DNA of 64,000 nt, from the NCBI RefSeq assembly GCF_002715865.1, contig NZ_CP017696.1:682001-746000 (forward strand), given 5' to 3'. The position numbers and the translations under genes were made by a program. The notes beneath the pieces were generated by a model, which had not been told where the DNA came from, made no database searches, and saw only the letters and a program-made list of their open reading frames with translations. Every line of letters begins with the position of its first letter. Within the stretch, counting starts at the first letter, position 1. This DNA comes from Bifidobacterium asteroides DSM 20089 (GTDB lineage: Bacteria > Actinomycetota > Actinomycetes > Actinomycetales > Bifidobacteriaceae). Shown one piece after another: positions 27,789 to 37,346 of the stretch.

Positions 27789-28763
27789 ATGTGTGCATCA
27801 CAGCCGATGACGACTTCTGTTGAAGGGATCGACTATGCCCTGCGCGTCAGTGACCTGGGGAAAAGCTACGTCAAGGCTGACGGTACGGGTTTCCGTCTGC
27901 ACCAGGTCACCATGGACCTGCCCATGGGCTACATCATGGGATTGATAGGCCCCAACGGTGCAGGCAAATCCACCCTGATCCGGCTCTTGCTGAATATGAT
28001 CCGCCGAGACAGCGGAGAAATCAGTATTCTGGGCCGTGATCCCTTGAGCCAGGAGGAGGAGGTCAAAGCAGACCTGGGTGTGGTCTTCGATTCCATTTAT
28101 TTCCTAGAGACATGGAAGGTCAAGGCCGTCGAGCCAGTGATGGCACCCATGTATCCCTCCTGGAACAGTGATCGTTATCAGGATTATCTGCATCGGTTCG
28201 GTCTACAAGAAAACCGCAGAATCCGCAAGCTTTCCCGTGGCATGCAGATGAAGCTGATGCTGGCCGTTGCCCTCAGTCACGATGCAAGGCTCTTGATTCT
28301 GGATGAACCCACCAGCGGCTTGGATGTCCTGTCCAGAGACGAGCTCATGGATATTCTGCTGGACTACATCGGTGACGGTCGTCACTCGGTGCTTTTCTCC
28401 ACTCACATCACCGCAGATCTTGAACGGGTGGCTGACTTCGTTACCTATATCAATCGGGGATCGATTTTCTACACCGGCTCCAAGGATGAACTGCTGGAGG
28501 CTTTTCAGGTTGTGAGAGGGGGACCGGACGATCTGGCTAGAGCGCAGATACCCCATCTGATAGGCCTGCAGCGTTCCGCCAATGGTTTCGAGGCTTTGGT
28601 GCCTACTGAACACTTGAAGGATTTTCTGGCATTGGCTTCTCCTGCCGTTGTGGAGTCTTCAGAGGACCGCTATCTGGTGGAGCGGGCCGACTTTGACAAC
28701 ATCATCAGACTGACCGCGGGCTCACTTTCTGCGAGCGAGGAGAATAAGGAGACGGAAGCATGA
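27789..28763 (+). CDS. ABC exporter ATP-binding protein (YtrB-like)
   Basis: A 324-residue ATPase: Walker A GPNGAGKST, signature LSRGMQMKL, Walker B LLILDEPTSGLD and the switch His in FSTHITADL. A C-terminal extension of about 100 residues follows the ABC core. It belongs with ATPases of drug-, bacteriocin- or envelope-stress exporters such as B. subtilis YtrB. ATG 27789 follows AAAGGA. It overlaps the membrane-protein gene by four bases and probably works with it. Confidence 0.88.
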   Translation: MCASQPMTTSVEGIDYALRVSDLGKSYVKADGTGFRLHQVTMDLPMGYIMGLIGPNGAGKSTLIRLLLNMIRRDSGEISILGRDPLSQEEEVKADLGVVFDSIYFLETWKVKAVEPVMAPMYPSWNSDRYQDYLHRFGLQENRRIRKLSRGMQMKLMLAVALSHDARLLILDEPTSGLDVLSRDELMDILLDYIGDGRHSVLFSTHITADLERVADFVTYINRGSIFYTGSKDELLEAFQVVRGGPDDLARAQIPHLIGLQRSANGFEALVPTEHLKDFLALASPAVVESSEDRYLVERADFDNIIRLTAGSLSASEENKETEA

Positions 28764-29482
28764 AGGCGATAGCCAAACAGATCAGGCTGGACCTACAACG
28801 TTGCAGCGGAGGCACCGGCGGTTATTGGCCGGGTGTGCTGCTCCTCATCGCTGCACCACTGGTAGGAATCGTCCTGAAGGGCGTTCTCGTCGTAACCGGC
28901 CACAACCAGGACGGAAATATAGACTCGTTAAGTGGATTGGTCACATGTTTCTGCGTTGCAGATGCTGCCGCCATGCAGATCCAATTATTCATTGATTTTT
29001 CCTCTTCATCATCTCGTCTTAATGGCATTGTGCCTATTTCGCGTGATCATCAGGTGCTGGGACGCTATTCGGCTGTTGCGCTACTGGTCCTGGCTCAATG
29101 CTGCTGTTTCGTGATTTATTTCCGGATAGCTGGAAGTCAGCCTTGGAAGGGTTCAGATCCTTGGCAGGCTGCGACCTTGTTTACCTTGGCTATCTTCGTG
29201 TTCGAAATGCTGCTTTTTGCCTTGGTCGCCCCACTTTTCTACTGGCTTGATCCAGTAAAAGCTCGACGGGCCCTGTTGGTGCTCTTCGCTCTTATTGCCT
29301 TGGTCGGTATTGTCTTGGCCTGGCTGCCTTTGGGCTGGGGAACCCTTATGACCAAGTTGGGACGTTTTCTTATAGGGGACCTGTGGAAACCTGTAGTTCT
29401 TGGTCTGGCCATCGTCTTGTTGGCGAACCTGATCTCAGCAGGCGTTTCTAGCAGGGTCTACGCGCGCAGGGAGATTGATTGA
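28760..29482 (+). CDS. Membrane component of the ABC exporter (ABC-2-like)
   Basis: A 240-residue integral membrane protein with about six hydrophobic segments and a basic N-terminus (MKAIAKQIRLDLQR). Its ATGA start overlap with the ATPase gene and its topology make it the permease partner. Sequence recognition alone is weak. The gene is less GC-rich than its surroundings, as membrane proteins of accessory exporters often are. The unit ends convergently with thrC. Confidence 0.75.
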   Translation: MKAIAKQIRLDLQRCSGGTGGYWPGVLLLIAAPLVGIVLKGVLVVTGHNQDGNIDSLSGLVTCFCVADAAAMQIQLFIDFSSSSSRLNGIVPISRDHQVLGRYSAVALLVLAQCCCFVIYFRIAGSQPWKGSDPWQAATLFTLAIFVFEMLLFALVAPLFYWLDPVKARRALLVLFALIALVGIVLAWLPLGWGTLMTKLGRFLIGDLWKPVVLGLAIVLLANLISAGVSSRVYARREID

Positions 29483-29544
29483 CGCCAGACTTTCAATCTG
29501 ACAGCGATTATGGTGATTTATGTCCTCGCAGTCCAGGGTCGGCT

Positions 29545-31026
29545 TCAGGACTGTATGACCGCGTGGCGGACGTAGTCGGACATGTCCCCTGGATCGATGC
29601 AGTCCTGGAAGCGTACAGGTGCGTTTTCCAGGGTGCGCAGAGCCTTGGGGGGCCTGGTGTTGGTGGACTCGGCCAGGATGTCCATGCAGTCGAAGTCGCT
29701 GTCCGGGGTCTCCAGGCCCAGGGATTGGCAGACCACCCGGGGGAACTTGTAGGGGCTGGCTGTGGACAGCAGCACCCGGGGCACGGCAGGATCCCTGTCG
29801 GTCTGCCCGGTCATGACCTGGTAGCCGCAGGCCGTGTGCGGATCGATCAGGTATCCCCGGTCCTCCCAGCAGTCGCTGATGGCTGAGGCCACCTGGTCCT
29901 CGTCGGCCCAGCCGCAGGAGAAGAGCCCGCGGATTCTGGTCATCATGTCATCAGGCACCTGATAGCGTCCCGTGGACTCCAGATCGGCCATAAGCGAGGC
30001 AATCAGTTTGGTGTCGCCGTCGGCCATGTAGTAGAGCATCCGTTCCAGGTTGGAGGAGATCAGGATGTCCATGCTGGGGGAGGTGGTGGTGTAGAAGGGG
30101 CGGTTGCGGTCATAGACGCCTGTGGTCAGGAAATCGTTGAGGACCCGGTTGCGGTCCGAGGCCACGGTCAGGCGGGCCACCGGAAGCCCCATCATCTTGG
30201 CGTAGTATCCGGCCAGCACATCGCCGAAGTTGCCGGTGGGCACGCAGAATTCGACCGGATCCCCGGGTCTGATCACCCCTCGTTCCATCAGGGACCCGTA
30301 GGCCCGGAAGTAGTAGACGACCTGCGGAGCCAGGCGGCCCACGTTGATGGAGTTGGCCGAGGAGAGGACGGTCGAGGCCTTCTCCTCCAGTTCACGAGCC
30401 AGATCGGTGTCGGCGAAGATGGACTTGACTGCGGACTGGGCATCGTCGAAATTGCCCCGAACCGCACAGACCTGCAGGTTGCCGCCCTGCTGGGTGACCA
30501 TCTGCAGGCGCTGAATCTGACTGACCTTGCCCTGAGGATAGAAAACAGTGATGCCCGTGCCCGGCGCGTCTGCGAATCCGGCCAGCGCCGCCTTGCCCGT
30601 GTCTCCGGAGGTGGCGGTGAGCACCATGATCCGTTCGCCATCCTCCCCGGCCAGGGCCATCAGTCTCGGCAGAAGCTGCAAGGCCACATCCTTGAAGGCC
30701 GAGGTGGGCCCGCGGAAGAGCTCCAGTACGAAGTCGTTGCCGCCCAGGTCCACCAGAGGGGTTATTGCCGGATCGGACCACTGTTCTCCGTAGGCTGCGT
30801 CCAGGCAGGAGTCCAGCTGAGCGGAAGAGTAATCGCTCAGCAGTCCCGAAAGGACCAGTATGGCCGTGCCCCTGTAGTCCAGGCCGGCAACCGTGGCAGG
30901 GTCGATGGTCAGTGCGTCCAGTCCATCGCTGACGTAGAGTCCGCCGTCAGGGGCCAGGCCCCGTCTGATGGCCTGCTTGGACTGCAGCTGCTCCCTGTCG
31001 CCTCGGGTGCTGTGGTATGTGCTCAT
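29545..31026 (-). CDS. thrC: Threonine synthase
   Basis: A pyridoxal-phosphate enzyme that converts O-phosphohomoserine to threonine. The PLP lysine is in [10 protein letters not shown], the phosphate-binding loop in [11 protein letters not shown], and the later [14 protein letters not shown] segment is typical of the long bacterial/fungal class. ATG 31026 starts directly with the family N-terminus MSTYHSTRG; the frame extends upstream without support. At 493 residues it is full length. It is divergent from glyA, with about 200 bases between them. Confidence 0.94.
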   Translation of the reverse strand: MSTYHSTRGDREQLQSKQAIRRGLAPDGGLYVSDGLDALTIDPATVAGLDYRGTAILVLSGLLSDYSSAQLDSCLDAAYGEQWSDPAITPLVDLGGNDFVLELFRGPTSAFKDVALQLLPRLMALAGEDGERIMVLTATSGDTGKAALAGFADAPGTGITVFYPQGKVSQIQRLQMVTQQGGNLQVCAVRGNFDDAQSAVKSIFADTDLARELEEKASTVLSSANSINVGRLAPQVVYYFRAYGSLMERGVIRPGDPVEFCVPTGNFGDVLAGYYAKMMGLPVARLTVASDRNRVLNDFLTTGVYDRNRPFYTTTSPSMDILISSNLERMLYYMADGDTKLIASLMADLESTGRYQVPDDMMTRIRGLFSCGWADEDQVASAISDCWEDRGYLIDPHTACGYQVMTGQTDRDPAVPRVLLSTASPYKFPRVVCQSLGLETPDSDFDCMDILAESTNTRPPKALRTLENAPVRFQDCIDPGDMSDYVRHAVIQS

Positions 31027-31228
31027 GGTTGCCTGCCCCTCCGCCATGTCGCCGAACTCATCATTACCAGGGCATTCTACCCCGTGCAGGGGTCCGAACC
31101 ATTGCACTGCTCGGCTCGCGGAGGAAACTGTCTGTGGACGTCAGGGCCTGCCAGGGGCCGGCATGGCGTACAGTATTGCCCACCAGCCCTGTATCCGAGG
31201 CTGTATGTCAAAGACAAAGGAGCGACCC

Positions 31229-32536
31229 ATGGTCGAAGAGAACCCGGTACAGCAATCCTACGATGTCCTGAACTCTTCGATCTCGCAGGTGGATCCGGAG
31301 ATCGCCGCACTGCTGGATGGGGAGTTGGAGCGTCAGCGCGGCGGCCTGGAGATGATCGCCTCTGAGAACTTCGTGCCCAAGGCCGTCCTGCAGGCCCAGG
31401 GATCCGTGCTGACCAACAAGTACGCCGAGGGCTATCCCGGCAGACGCTACTACGGCGGATGCGAGTGGGTGGACCAGGTCGAGAACCTGGCCCGGGACCG
31501 CGCCAAGGCCCTGTTCGGCGCCGAGTACGCCAATGTCCAGCCTCATTCGGGCGCGCAGGCCAACGCCGCCGTCTATCAGGCCCTGATCAAGCCCGGCGAC
31601 ACCGTGTTGGGCCTGGCCCTGGATCATGGCGGCCATCTGGCCCACGGTATGAAGATCAACTTTTCCGGACGTTTTTACCATGCCGAATCCTACGGGGTCG
31701 ATCCGAAGACCTTCCGCATCGAGCCCGAGATCATCCGCCAGCGGGCCCTGAAAACCCATCCAGCCCTGATCGTCGGCGGATGGAGCGCTTATCCGCGTAT
31801 TGAGGACTTCGCAGCCATGAAGGAGATCGCCGACGAGGTGGGTGCCAAGTTCTGGGTGGATATGGCCCACTTCGCGGGTATGGTGGCAGCCGGCCTGCAT
31901 CCCAGCCCGGTGCCCTATGCCGATGTGGTCTCCTCCACGGCCCACAAGACCCTGGGCGGACCCCGCTCCGGGTTCATCCTGGCCCGTCAGGAGTATGCCA
32001 AGAAGCTCAACTCCTCGGTCTTCCCCGGCAACCAGGGCGGCCCTCTCATGCATGTGATCGCGGCCAAGGCCGTGGCCTTCAAGCTGGCCGGCACGCCTGA
32101 ATTCAAGGAACGCATGGAACGCACCCTGGAGGGCGCAAAGATTCTGGCCGAACGCCTGATGGCCAAGGATGTGGCCGACAACGGCATCACCGTGCTCACA
32201 GGGGGGACGGACGTTCACCTGGTCATGGTGGATCTGCGCAACAGCGAGATGGACGGCCGTCAAGGGGAGGACCTGCTGGCCAAGATCGGCATCACCGTCA
32301 ACCGCAATACGGTGCCCTTCGATCCGCGCCCGGCCTCTGTGGCCTCCGGTCTGCGCATCGGGACCTCCGCCCTGGCTACTCGCGGATTCGGCCCGGCCCA
32401 GTACGAGGAGGTGGCCGATGTGATTGGCACTGCGCTGGCCCAGGGCCCCCAGGCGGATCTGGATGCCCTCAAGGCCCGGGTGGACCGGCTGGTTGAGGCC
32501 TTCCCGCTCTATCCTGAGCTGGATCAGACCCACTGA
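31229..32536 (+). CDS. glyA: Serine hydroxymethyltransferase
   Basis: Interconverts serine and glycine while loading one-carbon units on tetrahydrofolate. The 435-residue product has [13 protein letters not shown] near the N-terminus, [13 protein letters not shown], and the PLP lysine in [17 protein letters not shown] 31229 has AAGGAG six bases upstream and is preferred over ATG 31205, which would add eight residues. I looked for a glycine riboswitch in the leader and did not see one. A strong terminator follows. Confidence 0.95.
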   Translation: MVEENPVQQSYDVLNSSISQVDPEIAALLDGELERQRGGLEMIASENFVPKAVLQAQGSVLTNKYAEGYPGRRYYGGCEWVDQVENLARDRAKALFGAEYANVQPHSGAQANAAVYQALIKPGDTVLGLALDHGGHLAHGMKINFSGRFYHAESYGVDPKTFRIEPEIIRQRALKTHPALIVGGWSAYPRIEDFAAMKEIADEVGAKFWVDMAHFAGMVAAGLHPSPVPYADVVSSTAHKTLGGPRSGFILARQEYAKKLNSSVFPGNQGGPLMHVIAAKAVAFKLAGTPEFKERMERTLEGAKILAERLMAKDVADNGITVLTGGTDVHLVMVDLRNSEMDGRQGEDLLAKIGITVNRNTVPFDPRPASVASGLRIGTSALATRGFGPAQYEEVADVIGTALAQGPQADLDALKARVDRLVEAFPLYPELDQTH

Positions 32537-32546
32537 TTGGCCCTTG

Positions 32547-32590
32547 GAGGAGGGAGGTGCAGCAATGCCCTCCCTCCTCTTGTTATTATT
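32547..32590 (+). terminator. Intrinsic terminator after glyA
   Basis: GAGGAGGGAGG (32547-32557) pairs perfectly with CCTCCCTCCTC (32569-32579) around an 11-base loop; TTGTTATTATT follows. Confidence 0.85.
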
Positions 32591-32664
32591 GCCTTCGCTG
32601 TGGGTTACAATCGGTACAGAATATGGGTCTGGCGGACCCTTGAGGGCGAAAGGATCTGACGAAC

Positions 32665-33969
32665 ATGAGTGAAAGCGAGAACTCCGGTCGCCAGGATGTG
32701 TTCGATCGGGTCTGTGCCATGGCCGATGCAGCGGCTGCTGCACAGGCAGGTCTGGCGGGCATGACCGGTCAGGCCAGGAATGCTCTCTTGCTGTCCTTGG
32801 CCGATGCGCTGATCGACCAGGCCGAACAGATTGCCGCAGTCAATGAGCAGGACTGCACCCAGGCTTTTGAAGAAGGAATGAGCGCCGGTCTGATCGACCG
32901 TCTGCGCTTGGACAAGGTTCGTATCGCGGACGCCGCCCGGGGCGTGCGCATGGTGGCTGGGCTGACCGATCCACTGGGCGAGGTGGTTCGTGGCCATGAC
33001 ATGCCAAACGGCATGCGGCTCAATCAGGTGCGGGTTCCCCTGGGGGTGGTGGCCATGATCTATGAGGCCCGCCCCAATGTCACCATCGATGTGGTGGCCC
33101 TCTGCCTCAAGTCCGGCAATGCGGCCCTCCTGCGAGGGGGTCACGCGGCCGAACGCACCAATCGCGCCCTGGTGGAGCTGATAGGCGGGGTGCTTCGTGA
33201 GCAGGGGTTGAATCCGGCTCTGGTGGCCTCCGTGGACCGATACGGTCGCGAAGGGGCCCAGGCTCTGATGAAGGCACGGGGTCATATCGACCTGCTGGTG
33301 CCCAGGGGTGGCCGAGGGCTGATTCGCAGCGTAATCGAGCAGGCCACCGTGCCCACCATCGAGACCGGGGCTGGCAATGTCCATATTTACGTGGACCGTT
33401 CGGTGGATATGGATCAGGCCATTCCTGTCATCGTCAACGCCAAGACCCAGCGGGTGGGTGTCTGCAACGCCGCTGAAAAGCTGATTGTCCACCGGGATGT
33501 GGCCGCTGAGTTCCTGCCACGTGTGGCCCAGGCGCTGACCCGGGCCCAGGTCGAGCTGCACCTGGATGCGGTCTCCATGGACATCCTGGCCGGGCATGGT
33601 CTTCCTGAAGAACTGCTGGTCCGCGCTGAGGAAGCCGACTGGGACCGTGAGTATCTGGATTTGAAAATGGGTGTGCGCGTGGTGGACTCCCTTGACCAGG
33701 CCATCGAGCACATCAACCGTCACTCCACCGGCCATACCGAGGCCATCCTGGCCCGGGACTATGAGGCTGTCGAAGAGTTCTCCCGCCGGGTGGATTCAGC
33801 CGTGATCATGGTCAACGCCTCAACGCGATTCACCGATGGAGGCATGTTCGGCATGGGTGCCGAGCTGGGCATCTCCACCCAGAAGCTGCATGCCCGAGGA
33901 CCCATGGGTCTGCAGGAACTGACTACCACCAAATGGATCGGCTACGGCAGGGGGCAGGTGCGGCCGTGA
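32665..33969 (+). CDS. proA: Gamma-glutamyl phosphate reductase
   Basis: Second step of proline synthesis: reduces gamma-glutamyl phosphate to the semialdehyde with NADPH. The 434-residue aldehyde-dehydrogenase fold shows [17 protein letters not shown], the PRGGRGLI segment and the catalytic cysteine region GVCNAAEKL. The C-terminal [19 protein letters not shown] is the family signature. proB is not nearby. Its last bases overlap the start of the next gene (GTGA), and that gene overlaps nadD in the same way. Confidence 0.95.
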   Translation: MSESENSGRQDVFDRVCAMADAAAAAQAGLAGMTGQARNALLLSLADALIDQAEQIAAVNEQDCTQAFEEGMSAGLIDRLRLDKVRIADAARGVRMVAGLTDPLGEVVRGHDMPNGMRLNQVRVPLGVVAMIYEARPNVTIDVVALCLKSGNAALLRGGHAAERTNRALVELIGGVLREQGLNPALVASVDRYGREGAQALMKARGHIDLLVPRGGRGLIRSVIEQATVPTIETGAGNVHIYVDRSVDMDQAIPVIVNAKTQRVGVCNAAEKLIVHRDVAAEFLPRVAQALTRAQVELHLDAVSMDILAGHGLPEELLVRAEEADWDREYLDLKMGVRVVDSLDQAIEHINRHSTGHTEAILARDYEAVEEFSRRVDSAVIMVNASTRFTDGGMFGMGAELGISTQKLHARGPMGLQELTTTKWIGYGRGQVRP

Positions 33970-34523
33970 ACGAGAAGATCGAAGAGCTCTTCCAACGCGA
34001 GCACGACAATCCGCGTATCTGGCTAAGAGTGGCTTCAGAGCGGCTGAGCCTGCTTCGGTACGTCTTTCTGGTCCAAATCGAGGACGGCATCCCTGATGCA
34101 GACCAGCGCTCCTGCCTGGAGTATGCCGATGCAGTCCTGATTGGATGGCCCGACGAGCATGCCGATGATGTGTACGACCTGGACCAGGACCAGCTCAACC
34201 AGGTCAGGCATGACATCACCGTCATGGAAGAACGGGTGCCTGTCTTCCGCAAACAGGAGCAGGAGGGGCGCATTGCCGACCTTTCCGATTCATTGATAGC
34301 CATCACCGGATGCGTGGCCCAGGTTCGTCAGGCCTACCAGCCAGGCTTTCCCCTGCCCACCTACTCTGAGATCCGCCGTGTGGTCCAGGAGGAGTGGAAT
34401 GCCGACATGGAACGAATTGATCCCGACCGTGTCAACCCCAGCGCCGAGCAGATGCGCCAGGAGGCGGAATCCGAGAATGAGGAGAACGCCTCGGAAGCCA
34501 GACGGGAGGGCGAGCAGGCGTGA
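33966..34523 (+). CDS. Acidic conserved protein of unknown function
   Basis: A 185-residue soluble acidic protein with no domain that I recognise. It is mostly helical in appearance, with an N-terminal [19 protein letters not shown] segment and a C-terminal tail rich in Glu, Ala and Arg. The GTG start overlaps the proA stop by four bases, and its stop overlaps the nadD start in the same way. It is therefore embedded in a proA-unknown-nadD unit and certainly translated. A role near NAD or proline metabolism is possible but unproven. Confidence 0.75.
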   Translation: MNEKIEELFQREHDNPRIWLRVASERLSLLRYVFLVQIEDGIPDADQRSCLEYADAVLIGWPDEHADDVYDLDQDQLNQVRHDITVMEERVPVFRKQEQEGRIADLSDSLIAITGCVAQVRQAYQPGFPLPTYSEIRRVVQEEWNADMERIDPDRVNPSAEQMRQEAESENEENASEARREGEQA

Positions 34524-35209
34524 ACCGGATGATGTCTGAGCTGTCCAAGGAGGGGGAATCTGGACAGGAGCCATCAGATATTGACGGGGCCTGTAGGTCG
34601 GTCCACCCTAACCGTCGTCCCCGGGTCGGAATCATGGGCGGTACCTTCGACCCCATCCATAATGGCCACTTGGTGGCTGCCTCGGAGGTGGCCTGGGTCT
34701 ACGACCTGGATGAGGTCATCTTTGTGCCCACCGGCCGCCCGGCGTTCAAGCTGAACAAGACTGTGACCAATGCTGAGGACCGTTATCTGATGACCGTGAT
34801 CGCCACGGCCTCCAACCCCAAGTTTACGGTCTCCCGGGTGGACATTGAGCGCCCCGGCATCACCTATACCGTGGATACCCTGCGCGACATCAAGCGGATG
34901 CGTCCCGACAGTGACCTTTTCTTCATCACCGGGGCGGACGCCGTGGCCGAGATCATGCGTTGGAAGGATGCCAACCGGATGTGGGATCTGGCCAAGTTCG
35001 TGGCCGTCTCCCGACCCGGCTACTCCTCCAGCCTGGACAACCTTCAGGTGCCTGCTCAGCGTGTGGATACCTTGGAGATCCCGGCCCTGTCCATCTCGTC
35101 CACGGACGTGCGCCGTCGCTCGGCCCGGGGTATGCCGGTCTGGTACCTGGTCCCGGATGGGGTGGTGCAGTATATCAACAAGCACGGGCTCTACCGTTCG
35201 GCTTCCTGA
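34520..35209 (+). CDS. nadD: Nicotinate-nucleotide adenylyltransferase
   Basis: Transfers AMP from ATP to nicotinate mononucleotide, making deamido-NAD+, the substrate of NadE. The nucleotidyltransferase motif [11 protein letters not shown] is at residues 40-50, and the distal ISSTDVRRR motif is present. About 36 residues precede the fold, more than usual, so a later start is possible, but GTG 34520 overlaps the previous stop by four bases. With nadE (12664) and nadK (24205) it is the third NAD-pathway gene in the window. Confidence 0.94.
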   Translation: MNRMMSELSKEGESGQEPSDIDGACRSVHPNRRPRVGIMGGTFDPIHNGHLVAASEVAWVYDLDEVIFVPTGRPAFKLNKTVTNAEDRYLMTVIATASNPKFTVSRVDIERPGITYTVDTLRDIKRMRPDSDLFFITGADAVAEIMRWKDANRMWDLAKFVAVSRPGYSSSLDNLQVPAQRVDTLEIPALSISSTDVRRRSARGMPVWYLVPDGVVQYINKHGLYRSAS

Positions 35210-35312
35210 GCTTCGTATACCGTCGGACTCGCCAACACGAACTGCCCTGCTGTGTCAGCGCGCGCCATTATCATGGAGGCTGTCCGCTTCAGCGAAAACA
35301 ACGTTTGGAGAT

Positions 35313-36329
35313 ATGGTGAGCGCGATACTCAAAGGCAGACCAGGAAAAAATCTCATACTTGTCACAGGCCGGACCCATCCCAGACTCGCGGCGGACGTGG
35401 CCGATCAACTCGGCATTGACGTCCTGGAGACGACAGCATACGACTTTGCCAACGGTGAGATGTATGTGCGTTATACGGAGTCGGTGCGTGGTGCCGATGT
35501 CTTCGTTTTGCAGACCCACTCCGACCCGGTCAACAAGTCCATCATGGAGCAGCTGATCATGATTGATGCCCTCAAGAGGGCATCGGCGCGGTCCATCACC
35601 GCTGTCTGCCCACTCCTGGGCTACTCCCGTCAGGACAAGAAGCATCTGGGCCGTGAGCCCATCTCCTGCCGGCTCATGTTCGACCTGCTCAAGGCAGCCG
35701 GCGCGGACCGAATCATGTCGGTGGACCTGCACGCCGCCCAGTCCCAGGGCTTCTTCGACGGGCCCGTGGACCACCTGATCGCCATGCCCGTGCTGGTGGA
35801 CTATGTGCGCGACCGGATGGACCTGTCCAAGGTGGCCGTGGTCTCTCCTGATGCAGGCCGCATCCGGGTGGCCGAGCAGTGGGCCCAGCGCCTGGGAGGC
35901 GTGCCCCTGGCCTTCATCCACAAGACCCGTGATATCACCCAGCCCAACAAGGCTGTGGCCCACCGGGTGGTGGGCGACGTGCGCGGCCTGGACTGCGTGC
36001 TGGTGGACGACTTGATCGACACTGGTGGCACCATTGCCGAGGCCTGCAACGTGCTGGATGAGGCTGGCGCCAACTCCATCACCATCGTGGCCACCCATGG
36101 CGTCATGTCCGGACCTGCCGTGGAACGGCTCAAGTCCTGCCAGGCCAAGGAGGTCATTCTGACCGACACGGTCCCCATTCCCCAGGAGAAGCGCTGGGAC
36201 GGGCTGACCGTCCTGTCCATCGCGCCCCTGCTGGCCTCGGCCATCAAGGCGGTCTTCGAGGACGGCTCGGTGGCCCGCCTCTTCGACACTTATCCAGCCC
36301 ATCACGGACAGGGCTTCCTCTTCGCTTAA
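35313..36329 (+). CDS. prs: Ribose-phosphate pyrophosphokinase
   Basis: Makes PRPP from ribose 5-phosphate and ATP for nucleotide, His, Trp and NAD synthesis. The 338-residue protein carries the metal-binding segment DLHAAQSQGFFDGPVDHL and the PRPP loop DCVLVDDLIDTGGT. ATG 35313 follows TGGAG by two bases, so ribosome-site spacing is short. The frame extends upstream into nadD in another frame, which is not coding here. tRNA-Gln lies 81 bases after the stop. Confidence 0.94.
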   Translation: MVSAILKGRPGKNLILVTGRTHPRLAADVADQLGIDVLETTAYDFANGEMYVRYTESVRGADVFVLQTHSDPVNKSIMEQLIMIDALKRASARSITAVCPLLGYSRQDKKHLGREPISCRLMFDLLKAAGADRIMSVDLHAAQSQGFFDGPVDHLIAMPVLVDYVRDRMDLSKVAVVSPDAGRIRVAEQWAQRLGGVPLAFIHKTRDITQPNKAVAHRVVGDVRGLDCVLVDDLIDTGGTIAEACNVLDEAGANSITIVATHGVMSGPAVERLKSCQAKEVILTDTVPIPQEKRWDGLTVLSIAPLLASAIKAVFEDGSVARLFDTYPAHHGQGFLFA

Positions 36330-36410
36330 AGCCTTGCCTATCTGGCATGGCGTGGCGTAATCGTCCGGCTGTGGCATAATGAACCTGGCGGGGCCCTAGG
36401 GTTCCGCCTT

Positions 36411-36481
36411 TCCCCCATGGTGTAAAGGCAGCACACGGGTCTTTGGAACCCTTAGTCTTGGTTCGAATCCAGGTGGGGGAG
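36411..36481 (+). tRNA. tRNA-Gln (anticodon TTG)
   Basis: The acceptor arms TCCCCCA and TGGGGGA pair perfectly; the anticodon loop CTTTGGA gives TTG (UUG); the T arm contains GGTTCGAATCC. The 3' CCA is not encoded. Confidence 0.93.
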
Positions 36482-36548
36482 CTTACGCTCGCCGATTCCG
36501 GTCGGAGACGGCCTCCTAGGGGTCGGTGACCAACCGAAAGGAACTGTC

Positions 36549-37346
36549 TTGGCAGTCAAGAAGATCGAAACCTGGCTCACCGACATGGACGGCGTGCTGG
36601 TGCACGAGAACACGGCCCTGCCCGGCGCTGCCGAATTCATCGACACCCTCAAGCGCAACAACCGCCAGTATCTGGTGCTGACCAACAATCCCATCTACAC
36701 CCCTCGTGACCTTTCGGCCCGCCTTGGGCGTTCGGGCATCGACGTGCCCGAGGATAGGATCTGGACCTCGGCCCTGGCCACCGCCGACTTCGTGTCCCGG
36801 ACCATGCCGCGGGGATCGGCTTATGTGATCGGCGAGGCCGGGCTGACCACGGCCCTGCACGAGGCCGGGTTCATCCTTTCCGACATCAACCCGGACTATG
36901 TGATCCTGGGCGAGACCCGGACGTACTCCTTTGAGTCCATCACCACAGCCATTCGCCTGATTCTTGGTGGGGCCCGCTTCATCTGCACCAATCCTGACGC
37001 CACCGGTCCCAGCGAGAACGGCGTCCTGCCGGCGGCTGGCGCGGTGGCGGCCCTGGTGACCAAGGCAACCAACCGTGAGCCCTACTTTGTGGGAAAGCCC
37101 AACCCGATCATGTTCCGCACGGCCCTGAACAGGGTGGGTGGCCACTCCGAGACCACAGCCATGATTGGCGACCGGATGGATACCGATGTGGTGGCTGGAG
37201 TCGAGGCTGGTCTGAATACCTTCCTGGTGCTGACCGGCATCACCACACGATCCGAGGTGGAGACCTTCCCCTACCGCCCTGACCAGGTGGTGGACTCCAT
37301 TCAGGATCTGATCGACATCGCCGAGAGCGGGGTGGTGGAGTTTTGA
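36549..37346 (+). CDS. HAD-IIA phosphatase (NagD-like)
   Basis: A 265-residue HAD hydrolase of the NagD/pyridoxal-phosphate phosphatase group. Motif I is DMDGVL near residues 12-17, motif II LTNN, motif III lysine in VGKPNPIMF, and motif IV GDRMDTDV. The cap between motifs II and III is the C2 type. The start is TTG 36549, supported by AAAGGA eight bases upstream and the absence of a better ATG. It overlaps glmU by four bases (TTGA). The substrate is unknown, perhaps a nucleotide or sugar phosphate. Confidence 0.85.
   Translation: MAVKKIETWLTDMDGVLVHENTALPGAAEFIDTLKRNNRQYLVLTNNPIYTPRDLSARLGRSGIDVPEDRIWTSALATADFVSRTMPRGSAYVIGEAGLTTALHEAGFILSDINPDYVILGETRTYSFESITTAIRLILGGARFICTNPDATGPSENGVLPAAGAVAALVTKATNREPYFVGKPNPIMFRTALNRVGGHSETTAMIGDRMDTDVVAGVEAGLNTFLVLTGITTRSEVETFPYRPDQVVDSIQDLIDIAESGVVEF

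Noticed and set aside
31027-31228. Glycine riboswitch in the glyA leader
   Set aside because: I looked for the paired aptamer cores and saw no such conserved segments; the leader is short and GC-rich without them.
31208-32743. A 511-codon minus-strand frame across glyA
   Set aside because: Antisense shadow of glyA with a low-complexity His/Gly/Gln-rich product and no motif.
36387-36410. Terminator between prs and tRNA-Gln (GGCGG with CCGCC, then TTT)
   Set aside because: The stem is only five pairs with a 12-base loop and runs almost into the tRNA; it may be just a leader fold.
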